A stretch of DNA of 64,000 nucleotides, from assembly GCA_963921425.1 (NCBI GenBank), contig OY992836.1, forward strand, positions 12,617,304 through 12,681,303, written 5' to 3'. Shown here piece after piece: positions 23,059-35,600 of the stretch. Both the position numbers and the translations under genes were made by a program. The notes below the pieces were generated by a model. The model was not told the DNA's origin. It was given only the letters and a program-made list of their open reading frames with translations, and did not search any database. Source of the stretch: Dryas octopetala (taxonomy: Eukaryota; Streptophyta; Magnoliopsida; Rosales; Rosaceae). The first letter of the stretch is position 1. Each line of letters opens with the position of its first letter.

Positions 23059-23550
23059 TGCAAGATTTTAGTAATCTATTCAAACATTTTGACATTTGAA
23101 TTTGAACCATAATCATTGAAATTTATTGGCGGTGGTGCATTTGGACGAGAAAGTTTGAAAGTATTAAATAATTTGAGAATGACATAATCTTAATAAATAC
23201 AATTTAAAGTTATAAAATTAAAATTAAGGAAAGTGAGAATGGTGGTAATGATAACCGATGGTATGACCGTATGATGATGGTGACAGTGATTGTAGCAGTG
23301 GCGATAGCGATGGAAGCAGTGGTGATGGTGGAAGTATTATATTGGATGGATGGATTAAAGCAAATTAGATTGGATTTTCAGCTAATATATAAAAATAAAA
23401 ATAAAAATCAAGAAAAAAGAACATAATAATGGTAATAATAATAAATGGTTGTCGTAAGTCGTAACTCGTAAGAAGCGGGGCTGTAAAAGACAATGAGGAA
23501 CGACACGTGAGGGGACGGGGTTTCATGGCCAATCCAAAGCTGACCCACCA
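23059..23550. other. Intergenic region upstream of nicotinate phosphoribosyltransferase
   Basis: AT-rich with a run of imperfect gatggt/gcagtgg trinucleotide-like repeats (23240-23330). No gene is seen. The promoter of the next gene probably begins here. Confidence 0.5.
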
Positions 23551-23554
23551 GCAT

Positions 23555-23560
23555 TATATA
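23555..23560 (+). promoter_or_regulatory. Putative TATA box of the NAPRT gene
   Basis: The stretch gcattatatacag lies 245 bp before the start codon and about 55 bp before a pyrimidine-rich leader. A start site near 23585-23590 would fit plant TATA spacing. Inferred from position only. Confidence 0.45.
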
Positions 23561-23612
23561 CAGTTAGATGCTCTGCGTTTCGAGCCATTTCTCTTCTTCT
23601 TCGTTTTTAACC

Positions 23613-23655
<43 letters not shown>
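23613..23655 (+). repeat. (CT)n microsatellite in the presumed 5' UTR of NAPRT
   Basis: About 21 CT units lie between the putative TATA box and the ATG at 23800. CT-rich leaders are common in plant genes. Serine/leucine frames through it are artefacts. Confidence 0.9.
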
Positions 23656-23657
<2 letters not shown>

Positions 23658-23799
23658 ACTCCTTCGGCGCGTATTCACCAAGCGTTCCCGCTCCGCCTCT
23701 ACTCATCATCGTGACGTCACACCTTCGCTTTCGATCATTCAAAAACTCTCACTCCCTCTGTTATTGGCCTAGAGAAGAAGAAGGGAAAACAAACCGAAT

Positions 23800-26700
23800 A
23801 TGGCGGCGAAATCGAACGGCCCGATTGGGGAGCAGCGTTCGGGTCGGGTCATCGACGGCCCCACCAATCCAATGGTTACGCCTCTGCTTACGGATCTCTA
23901 CCAGTTCACCATGGCCTACGCTTACTGGAAAGCCAACAAACACAACGAACGAGCCGTGTCAGTATTCTTTTTCTACTTTCTCAGAATTCCAAACTTTCTC
24001 TGCAACCAAACAGAGCTTTATATAATTGTATTATTTGCTTCTAATAATAATTATTATTATATATGTATAAATTGTTTCAGGTTTGATTTGTATTTCCGTA
24101 AGAACCCCTTCGGTGGTGAATACACAGTCTTTGCTGGCTTAGAAGAATGCATCAAATTCATTGCCAATTTCAAATTGAAGGAAGACGAAATCGCTTTCGT
24201 CCGCGAAACTTTATCTTCTTCATGTGAGGTAAACACCAATCCATTATAACGCTACTACCAAACTGGTTCTCTCAATCTAGTACATACTGTAGTTTCAAAA
24301 TGATTTTATTTTGCATTTGCATGTTTGTCAAATAATGGAATTATTGAATTCTAAGTGATAAACTGTAGGATGGATTCTATGAGTATCTAAGAGGAATTGA
24401 CTGTTCTGAAGTTGAAGTCTTTGCCGTCGCAGAGGGTTCAGTTGCTTTTCCAAAGGTCCCCCTGATGAGAGTTGAAGGGCCAATTGCTGTAAGAACCATT
24501 CAACTAGTTCTTTATAAGAAATTATACTGCTTGATTAATAATTTATATTTGTTTTATTGTTTCAGGTCGTTCAGTTGCTAGAAACCCCATTCTTGAATCT
24601 TATTAATTTTCCATCATTAGTTGCTACAAATGCTGCAAGGCATCGTTTTGTTGCTGGAGAATCTAAAATGCTACTTGAGTTTGGGCTTCGACGAGCTCAG
24701 GTATCCAGCACGAGCTTAGGCTTTGACAAGCTCAGATTTTCACATTTGAATTCTTTGTTTTGAAGTTCTGAGCTGGGATTTTCTTCATAAGACAGAGGTC
24801 TTTGTTTTGATATTTAGGGACCTGATGGTGGAATAGGCGCATCAAAGTACTGCTACATGGGAGGATTTCATGCAACAAGGTAGTGTCTGTTGAAAACTAG
24901 CTGCCACATATTACCATTGTTATTTTCATAGTTCCTGTATTCTTGGAGATTGATTTATTTTTCCTAAAGCATTTAGTTCGTTTTATTATTTATACATCGT
25001 ATAATTGCATTGCACAATTTTTTTTTTTATTGGACAACTGGACAAGTTTCATATGACTTAAACTTGTTTTTAATGGTAGTTTGGGTCCCTTGAGTTGAGA
25101 CCAGTTTATTCCTTAACATTTTGTTAGATACGTCATTGGCCTTTTTGCTGTTCTGAGTAAACATTTGGAATTACTTATCTCCATATATTATGTTTTGACA
25201 GTAATGTTGCAGCTGGGAAATTATTTGGGATACCTCTTCGTGGAACGCATTCTCATGCCTTTGTCAGCTCTTTTTTGGTTTGTACTCTTGCAACCTTATT
25301 TGAGAGTTACAGATATAAACTTCAAATGTATAAAGACTTGGCATTTATTCTGCATATTGTCCCTGTGGGGGATGCCCTGGTGGTTAATCCACCCACTTCC
25401 ACAAGCCGGGCTGGGATCAAGTCCCACCCATGCCCTTTAAAATTGTCCAGCAAGAAAAAGGAAAAAGGGATCTGCTCTGCATAGTGCATACAACCCCCTT
25501 ATATGCTTTAAATAGCATTATAATTTTAGTGCTTTAAATAGGATTATATTTTTAGTGCATATCTATTATTATATTCTCAGAGGTATATTAGTAAATGTAT
25601 TTTATAATTATCCGTATATTATAGTATTTCTTCTTTTTTGATACAGTTTTTTTATTCAATATGATTCTTTCATTGCAATGCTACTTCATTATTTTAATCT
25701 CATTGAAATTTGAGATAAAAATTCATGGCCATAATGCTGTTGAGTTCAATCTGATAAGGAAAATTATGAATATATCAGATTGAGTTTAGGGTTCAGTCTA
25801 TGACATTGGAATATTAAATGCCTTGAGCATTAAATTAACTTCATTATTTTTGTTCCTCTGTTAACGAAGGCATTTTTTTTTTGTCTATTTGCAGAGCCCT
25901 GATGAGATTATAGATAAATCACTTCATAGCAGTGATAGACAGAGTACTTGTGAGGATTTTGTTAGCCTGGTTCAAAGTTGGTTAAGCAAGATTCAGGTGT
26001 TTTACTTTTGTCCTTTAGATAAAATTTGTACGCTTTTTGTTTTAAAGTTTTTCAATTGTCTGTTCTTTCCATTCTTCATCATGGATTATTATTTCTTACT
26101 CGTTACATTATAAAACTTTGTGCCATTTTAATGGCGCATATGTTCATAGCCATTCATTCTTAATTGGACTTCTAAACCATTTCCATGAGTTGGGATGTGA
26201 TGTTCTATATTGTGTGTGTGTTTGGCATTTCTCACAAAATTTTGTAATCGCATGCTTGTGTTTGTTTTTTTACATATCTAATCTCAGAAAGTTCCTGTTT
26301 TACTTTCATAATAGGATCTAAGATTAGTTCAATCGAATGATGACAATACTTACCCATGTGTGCTTTGCAGTGGTCAAAATCATTAAACGGCTTTTTTGGT
26401 GAGACCAATCAAAGTGAGTTAGCAGCATTCACATCATACGCATTGGCATTCCCCGATAACTTTCTAGCTCTTGTAGACACATATGATGTAAGTAATAATG
26501 TTTAATGATGTGACTGAGGCCCACTTATATTTTTTATTGTCGTTGTAAGTAAATAGAACCTTTAACACCATGCCTTGCATTCATTTTACCAGGTTATGAG
26601 GAGTGGAGTCCCTAACTTTTGTGCAGTTGCTTTAGCACTCAATGATTTAGGGTATGTTCAAAAGGTTTTCTTGAGTCTCTACATTGATGAATTTTGCTCT

Positions 26701-29700
26701 CTTAATGTGAATATGATTGCTGAAAAATTTCTTCCAAATTTTAATATTTCCACGCTTTTTATTTTTATTTTTTTACAATTCCATTGAGTAGTGGTATTCA
26801 CTTGATAATTTAAGTATTGTGCGAATTGGAGGGAGTTGTAAAATTAGGTTTTCTCTGTGAGTTCCAAAAAAACAACTATGGCAACCATCAATAAGGATGA
26901 TAATGATGACTATGGATGATGACAAAGATGAGGATGATTATGAATGTCAACTTGAGTGATGGATATCAATTCATATTTCCGGTTATTAAAATTTTGTGCA
27001 TTTGTTGTAAAATGTAAATACAGATCACTAGAAGTAGCAATGTAATACACATGTAGGGATAAAAAGCAGTACTTGGGATAATATATGTCTTTTTTAAGGG
27101 GTTAGAACCAATATTAAGTGCTCAAACATTAACGTCTTAGGCATGTAAAATATGTTCCATTCACTCTGAATCGTGCAGCTTATTTGTTGTCGGTGTTTTG
27201 GTTGCATCATTAAGTGAATTTGTCCTTTTAGAATTTAGTAATTGAATGACAATAGGCCATTTTCCACCATCTTTTGCAGGCTTATGCTAATAACTTGCTT
27301 CTTTAATAAGACATGTAGTTCTGGAGGTTACTGCTTAGATATAACATTGATGCATGCCTGATTGTGCATTGAAAATTACTGTTCTTCCAGAAAGTTGTCT
27401 CTACTCTAGGCACTACTTTCATGAACCTTGTCTTTCCAATTTTCTTTTTACCATTCCGATGTCGTATAAATTTGTGCTCTAATGTCTTCCACTTATATGC
27501 ATACAGCTTGCAGAGTGTTGACTTCATTGATTTGATATTTGTAGGTAATCATATAAGTATGTTGTAGTTTCATTAATAGTTAGATGATGCTATTTCCAGG
27601 TATAAAGCAGCGGGCATTAGGTTGGACTCTGGTGACCTAGCATATTTGTCGTGTGAGGCTCGGAAGATTTTCCGCACTATTGAGAAAGAATTTGGAGTAT
27701 CAGGATTTGGAAGGATGAATATTACTGCTAGTAATGATCTCAACGAGGAAACTTTGGATGCTTTAAACAAGCAGGTATTGATTTTTAACTTATGGGGCTT
27801 TAAAGTATATTTTCTAGCCATTGCCCACTTCCGTAGTTGCACTGAAACTTGAAATCACATCCAGAAACATCACAGGCTGGTACCTGTTTAACTCTACCCC
27901 CCCCCCCCCCCCCCCACCAAACACCCCTCTATCTCAACGTACATTTACTGGATGGTTTCTGTAGTACTAACTTTGAAGATAATTAACTTACTGATTTTAC
28001 TATATAAAAGAAAATGGTGGGGAGTGTCATTTATATGATTATGTCTACAGTTCCTGCTACTTGCTTGGCTAATTATTTACTATGTAAATCAAAGCTATTA
28101 CCCACAGTCACAAAGCAACACAAAATGAAATGTGGATGGCATCTTGAAAATGCAGATGATTCCTTTGCAATGAACATGGACAAATAGTGTTACGCATTAT
28201 TTTTGTAATATCTTATACTGTCATTATACATCAACTTCCAAGTTGTTTATCTTTTAATGTTGGGATTTGTTGCCACAGGACGAAATACATCTTATTGGAC
28301 CTAAATTTCTTAATTTAATTAGTCTATTTCGTGTGCAGGGTCATGAGGTTGATGCATATGGAATTGGAACCCATGTAGTTACTTGCTATGCTCAAGCTGC
28401 TTTAGGTTGTGTTTTCAAGCTTGTTGAAATAAATAATCAGCCTCGCATTAAACTTTCTGAAGATGTTTCAAAGGTTCGACCATACTGTCAATAAATTTCA
28501 ATAAATTTCCAGTACCATTCACTTTTAGATTATAATTTTGTAATTATTATATTAGGTCTCCATCCCTTGTAAAAAGCGGTGTTACAGATTGTATGGGAAA
28601 GAAGGTTATCCCCTGGTAGACATAATGACAGGGGAAAATGAACCACCTCCAAAGGTATCTTGTTAACTTCAGCTCTGCATTAATTACACCACATATGTTC
28701 CCAAGATTCTTTAGTACTTAAATTTTTTCTTTCTCATTCATAAGTCCAAGGGTATACTGATGAGCACACTCAGACACATTTTGCACAATTTGGTTAGCAA
28801 TTCCAAACCATGGGCATTGTTGTGGTCCCCATGCCCACTTCATAAATGGAATGACTTTTCCTGCATTGCATATTTTTTGTAACTTTACCTTCAAAATGGT
28901 GCTGTTTTAAGACAACCAAATTTTGTTTAGAAACTGATCGTTGGATCATGAATTAATGAGCTTTGATGGCTTGGATTTAAAGAATAGGAAATAAGAGGGG
29001 AAATTAAGAGGAGAGGATCCAAGTTCACACAGATAAATGAGAGAGTAATTTTTGCAGAACATTTAATGATGCATGCATTTTTGCTGTTTTCATATTGAAA
29101 CTGCAATTTAAGAATAGAGTTTTGCATCTGTACTTGTTTATACCATCCATTTCGACTGTTGTGGCTAAAAGATTCAATTCTAAATATCCTAATTGCTTGT
29201 TATTTCAGCATGCTTATGTTGCTTGCTCTTTTGGATTCTATACAAGCAAAGAGCTGACTCCATGTGATAATTACTAGAACGATGGAGGCAGAAAGGTCTC
29301 ATTTTGTTTATATTTCAACATACAGGTGGGAGAGCGAATCCTGTGTCGTCACCCTTTTAATGAATCAAAGAGAGCATATGTGGTGCCGCAGCGTGTTGAG
29401 GAACTTCTGAAATGTTTTTGGAGTGGGAGCGCAGGTAAACCTTCAGGATATGTTATAATCTTTGAAAAAAGAACAGTATCTAAACATATAGCGTTTGAGC
29501 ACTCCCCTCCCACTTTTTTTTTTGTATTATTAGGTTGTTTTTCCCAAATTCGTTTATACTGGCCCTCTGCACATGTAGTGTGTGCAAGTGACTGAAAGCG
29601 CATTAAAAAATAATTAAAAAAGAAAAAGTCTGGTAAGTAGTTAGGATCGTAAATGGAGAGAGGACCATAGGGGGTGGGACATTTGTTTTACCATTTTAAA

Positions 29701-30420
29701 CCCTCAGTTTTCTTAGAAAATAGTTATACATTTTTGTATAATAATTGATAGTCATGGTTTCTTGAGGAAAAACAAAAGTTTGACCAGAGTTCTTGCGAAA
29801 AGAGAGTTTCTTAATTAACATTAGAGATTAGTAGCCTCATGCTGTTGCCTTTTTATTTAGATTGGCACATCTAGTTCTGCTGTATGCAGCTCTTCAGTTA
29901 ACGCTTGATATACTTGTTTGTTTGTGTGTAAATGTGAGCTTCTTATCACTGAAACTAAAATTATGCCTTGTTGTGCAAATAAGATAATAGATTCTCTATC
30001 GAGGTTTGATCTTACTTACATTATCTTTTAGACCATGAAAGGGTCGTGAGCATCTTGTTAGTTCCTTATCAATGTGTAAAAAAATGCCTAAACAATTCAA
30101 TTCAATACTCTCTAGATAATGTCAATACTCAGGTTTTTGTTTATTGAAGGTGAAGTAAGAGAAGACCTGCCACCATTAAAGGACATCAGGGAGCGCTGCA
30201 TCAAACAACTCGGGAAAATGCGTCCTGACCACATGAGGAGGCTAAATCCAACGCCGTACAAGGTACCAGTATATCTTTGCTTAAATTGTTTTAGTTTTTC
30301 AGTGATTGTATTTATAACTCTATTTTTATCAATGCTAAACAGGTTAGTGTGAGTGCAAAATTGTATGACTTCATTCATTTCTTATGGCTCAATGAGGCAC
30401 CTGTTGGGGAGTTGCAGTGA
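23800..30420 (+). CDS. NAPRT: Nicotinate phosphoribosyltransferase
   Basis: Converts nicotinate, PRPP and ATP to nicotinate mononucleotide, the entry step of the Preiss-Handler NAD salvage route, probably in the cytosol (no targeting peptide is seen). Fifteen coding exons, all GT-AG and in frame: 23800-23957, 24081-24228, 24369-24488, 24566-24700, 24818-24879, 25202-25277, 25895-25996, 26371-26487, 26593-26651, 27600-27774, 28339-28473, 28556-28654, 29326-29434, 30150-30262, 30343-30420. They give 561 aa, close to the usual plant length of about 555-560. Recognisable pieces in order: [17 protein letters not shown] near the N-terminus, [35 protein letters not shown], then GTHSHAFV (active-site histidine region), GIRLDSGDL (phosphate-binding region), [16 protein letters not shown], and the C-terminal [18 protein letters not shown]. 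It is convergent with the polymerase gene downstream. No defect is seen. Confidence 0.93.
25366..25440 (+). mobile_element. SINE-like fragment in NAPRT intron 6
   Basis: The stretch begins ggggatgccctggtggttaa (A-box-like) and contains ctgggatcaagtcccacc (B-box-like) about 45 bases on, followed by an A-rich stretch. Spacing and wording resemble plant tRNA-derived SINEs. No clear flanking duplication was found, so it is only a candidate. Confidence 0.4.
27897..27916 (+). repeat. Homopolymer run of 20 C in NAPRT intron 10
   Basis: Twenty consecutive C followed by accaaacacccc. Runs of C this long are rare in plant DNA and may also be an assembly-sensitive site. Confidence 0.9.
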
Positions 30421-32619
30421 GGGTGTGATAGCAAGGGTTACGTGAAGGAGTATACATTTTGCAGCGCAAGCAATGATTAAAGTTTTAGGAGCTTCTTTAA
30501 GTAGTCAAAAGCACATACACGCGTCAAAATACATAATTAGCTGAGTTGAGGAACGGTAGATCATTTTTCTTGTTTATAGAATGATTGTTGCTTCTAGAGA
30601 GATACATCCATTTCGAAGGAAATACGTTCTCTACTAATATATTTTAGGTTGATACTTATTTATGACCAAAACGATGTAGTTTTTGAATCTCGTCCCATCA
30701 CCATTTGGGCAATGCATAAGTTTCAATTCATTCCGTGGTTGGCTTCTATTCCAGTCTATGTTTTCCCTGTTTTTCTGAGTTCTCAAATCCACCAATGCCA
30801 CTGGAGCAAAGATTTATGGGCAGCCTCCTGCCCTTTTATTGCATAATGAGTCAACCCTTTTGTGGGATTTTAATTTATGTTTTCCCTTCCCAATTTTGAC
30901 CAAGATAACATAAAACGTACCTAAAATCAAAATGAGTCAAAATGAATTAATATAAGATATACATTATCTTAATATAAAATAATAAATTATATTGCAATGA
31001 ATGATAATGTCTTTTAGGTACATTGACATTTTGATAAATATAAGCGCACGGACATCATTTATAAAAAATATATATATATATATATAAAGTAATGGCAACG
31101 CATAAACTTGAGTGGCCAATGAGTGGGCAAATCATCAAATAATCGACCTTAAGAAATGCAAAAAAAGTTGTCAAACTTAATCTAATAAATCTTTTAGTCT
31201 AAGGACCAAAATCTAAAAATCATTAATTTTATGATTTTTAACCATTTTCTTAAAAGTTTTAGAAATATAATCCTCGAGTTGGGCTTCCATCCCTCTCAAA
31301 CACTACTTGACAAGATTTGAGCACTACGAGAAGAGTTCAAAAATTTGGCTATTTTTTTAATTTTAAAAAACAAAATAGAGTAGGGAGGCTTTGTCTGGTA
31401 AACGGATCATGTCTAAGTTTCCACTATTAGGTTGCGGGTGTCGTTATTCGGATCCAATTTTTTTATCTATAACCCCAACACACTCTTTACACTCACTTTT
31501 AATTAAAAAAGTTTAAAATCTTATTAATACACCAAACATTTTTTAAAAAAATACCCTTACTAAAACCCAACAAACAAACTTAACATATTTCTACTCTTTA
31601 TACCCAACAACACACCCAACACCATCACCACCACCACCACCACCCAACACTCAACGCCAATAACTCACCACCCACCACCCAACACCACCACTTATTGCCC
31701 TCTACATCAAAGAAATTATTTTTGAACTGCAATAGTTTGAATCCTAATTGCTTAATGTTGAACTTGAACATAAAGGAGAGAGTTTTGAAAAAAAAAATTC
31801 AAACGGGTAGAAAGATGTTAAGTTAACCACCGAACACTTTTTTTCTAAATTTTTTAGAGATGTTCAGTAGTTTATGGTCAAATGGACAACACTATGTTTG
31901 GTGTTTTATTACCGAACATGTTGCGATTTCAATTTTTGAAAATAAACACTTAGTTTATTAAAACTCAATGAATAATGAAATAATTCATTTAAAGACTCTT
32001 AAACCATAATTTAACAATTTATTAGTCAATATTAAACTTGTTTGCATCAATATAGAGTGTTATAATGTGTATAGAATTTTGATAGAGAGTTGAGTGACGA
32101 TGTGAATAGAGAATTGATATTAGGTATTGAAAAATGTTGAGTATAAGTTCAAATTAATTAAAATTTTAAATTCTTGAAGGTCAATTTACATTAGGATATA
32201 ATTAAAAATTATATTTTTATTAAAATGTTAAGAATAGAAATAAAAAAAAGGTGGGTCAAATAGCAGCAGCCACCCTTAAATTGAAAAAACCAAGCATGCA
32301 TTCAGTCCATATAGGGATGGCTTGGGTAACGATGTGGGATCATGGATCAGCTCAAAATTTATTATTATTATTATTATTTGGATCAAAGAGACTGCCTTTA
32401 CTTATTTATATGGTTGTAAACTTGTAATACATGGCTCATAAAATTAAAACATTGCTAAGAGAAAACATATCAAGCAAACAAGATCTCGTCCTGACTTTTA
32501 GCTCAGCAATGGCTCTTCTAAGATATATTGTGTTTTCCTTTTCCATATATACAGAAGTCACTAAAGAATAACATAAATGAATTTCACCCACAGAGATCTG
32601 CAAAACTTAACAATTTAAT
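30421..32619. other. Convergent intergenic region between NAPRT and POLA
   Basis: The ends of both genes and their 3' UTRs lie here. The middle is AT-rich (30850-32300), with a (TA)n run near 31070 and an accaccacc-type low-complexity run at 31620-31690. No gene, RNA or clear transposon is recognised. Confidence 0.55.
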
Positions 32620-35600
32620 TTAAACTGTAACGAAAAGATCTTGCAGCTGTATCCACCCATAAGCACAACGGTCTCGAATCCTTTGAACTGTTGAGGCAGC
32701 CAAATTCACAAAATTCACAATTTTCCGAATTTCTACCAACTCTTTCTCTAGTGGCAGTCTAGAGCTAGAGTCTAGAGGTAACTGCCAATCCAATTGCACA
32801 AAATGATTAACAATTATTTGCATAAATACAAGCTCAAGCCAGAGATAATGCCTAAGTGAAGAAAAGTAAATCACCTTCTCTAAGCGTACTGTATCCAAGA
32901 CATGGCAAAAATATGAGAGCTGCTTGTACAGGTCTGCTTCCGTGTACTGGTGAAGGTGCATTTATAACAAACACTATCAGTTCAACAAAAGAAAACACAC
33001 CGAAAAAAGGAACTGTCTTTTTCCAACAAGTGTTTGATACAAACCTTTCTTACTAGACGCCCATTGCAGCGAGGATAGTCTGGACAAACTGTTCCTCTCT
33101 CAGAATCACCAACAAGCCTGAGGTTGAGACTTCGTGTCGTGTATTTGCAAGTTTCATCTTCACACTGGAAAGCAAAATTCAACAGAAGCTGAGAGTTTAT
33201 TATCAATAACCACAAAACCCACTACTCACAATAGTTCCCCTTAACACTCTGCAAGAGGTAGATTACCGTCATTATGCCCCTGTAGTACGTTGAAACAATA
33301 CCGTCTGCTTGCCTTTTGACCTGAAAAATTAATACAGTATCCCCAGTACTTGTAAGTTGTGTATGCTCAATGAAAATTTGGTAATCAAAACCAAAGGCAT
33401 TTTTTCAGGGACCAAATGTCCGTGATGAACACTTGACAAAACCAATAACTAGTGTCACTGTACAAAGAGGCACGAGTTAGTAGATACCTGGTTGGCCAGC
33501 ATTGCAGGAGACAGTCTGCCACCTTCCCCTGGGCATTTTGGACAGCACAATCCATGCCAAAAGTCGCTAGTAGATGCCTCTGCTTGTGACCTTGTTGTCT
33601 TTTCAGTGATTGACTTAGAAATGGAATTGAAGATAGTTGGACAATCAAAAGTACCAGAGCAGCTAGGACATGCTAAGATCAAAGGCTCACAACCCCGATA
33701 TCTGAAATTCATCACATGGATGCATTTATTATTTTCTCTGTTCATTCAATTTCAAAGGAATCAAAGTTTAACTAGACAATACAATCATTGCCTTTAGACA
33801 CCAGATAAGGTTTTACCTCTCCTCATCGTCGACAGCAAAGAGCAAGCTGGAAGGATCATTTCTGACAGCTTCACTTGAATTGCTTTTAAACTAAAATTTT
33901 CCAATTAAAAAAATACATTAGAGTGAAAATTCCTGTCAATCACTTTCAGAGCTGCCTAAGAGGGATGATTTTACCTTAGAAGAGTCGAGCCCTAAACAAT
34001 CAGCCAAGCGTTCAGGACTGGTACCCTGAATTGAAGCACAAAGACGCGATACCACAGGATGAATCTGCACAACAAAATTAAGACATCAAGCAAACAGAAG
34101 AATTTACTACACAAACGATCATAGTCCATGAATTTGGATTAGAGCAAATAAATTAGAAAAAAAAAACCTGCTGGGACAAGTAGTAATCGATATCAATCAT
34201 CCATTTCCCATCTTCTCGTTTTAATTCATCAGGATGTCTAGCACGTTGAGCAATCCCGGTTGAATTTCCTGAACTAGTCCCCTGTCCAAGTAATGGGAGG
34301 AGAGTGAGGCGGCTATACATGATGAACATCACCATTTAAATGTTAAAGAAAGAACTGTGTTCATTCAAAATTCCCAAACATTTATTTTCATTCAATAGAG
34401 AATGCATTCTACTGCATGGCAAACCTGCTCACAGCAAATAATGTAGGGGATTGTATCGCCAACAGAGCAACCACTAGAGTAACCACTTTGCTTCAATCTT
34501 TGTGCCACCTAGGCAGAAGTATCAATGCAAAAGATTAGGTGAATGAAAAAACACATTAAATAGATGGGACTGGATCAATTAATGCCGGACTTAAAATATG
34601 CATCTTGAACTCACTTGAACATGTGGTTGGTTTTTGGCATCTGGGTATGCCTCAGGTGGTTTAGTCAATGTCTTGGTGATGATATATTTCTCAAGGGCTA
34701 CTTGTCCTTGTCTCATGTCCTCTTGCACCTGTTCAATTTGCACACAAATTGATACGTTTTTAAACAACATGCTTCAAAATTATGATTAACACAACTGAAT
34801 TCAATCTTTTGTTCATACAGCTGCATAAAAGGAACAAATTTAAAAGGGCAAAACCCCTTAATAAATTTAAAATGGCTATTTGCTCAAAGGGCAAATCAAC
34901 CACAATCGAACATGACTTCAACATGCCAAACAGAATCAACTTCAGCCTCTGAGAGATCCATTCTTCAAAAAGGAAAATTATCTTCTCTTCCGATGTAATA
35001 ATTTTTTGAATATCCTCAAGCTTTCTAGGCTGAGCCTATCCCATTTAAGCATGCTACTTGATAATTTTAACAGAATGCAGCAGAATCAGGGCTTGGTTTA
35101 ATAATAATGTCACATTGCAGTTGTATCCTAGGCCTGGGTTCCAATCTCAAGGAAATTGAACACAATCTCTACCCTGTAATCTTCCCCGATTACCTCCGAG
35201 TTTAAATTTCGGATAATAAGAAAAGAACCATTTGGCCCAAAAAAAAAACGAAAAGAACCATCACTTCACCTTCATCAGAGAGTTATGAATTGATTCAACA
35301 ACGTCCTCACATGACCTGTGAGCATCAAAGCCAGAAATGCGACACATCAGTAACTTTAGCAAAGAATCAGACTAACATCAAGGAAAAAAAAAGAGTTATA
35401 ACACAGCATACCCTCCTGACAAAATTTGACTTAGGCAGAAATCTCCGAGGTCCTTGGAAAGTAAGCTCCAGTCTCGGCGAACCATATCAAGGCCCTTGCG
35501 TTCAATAACCTGCACGAAAAAATATAATTTTTACCCAAGGAAGGGTTAACTAAAACCGAAAGTTTTTAAATTTGTTATTTTACCTCATATGGTGTCCCAT

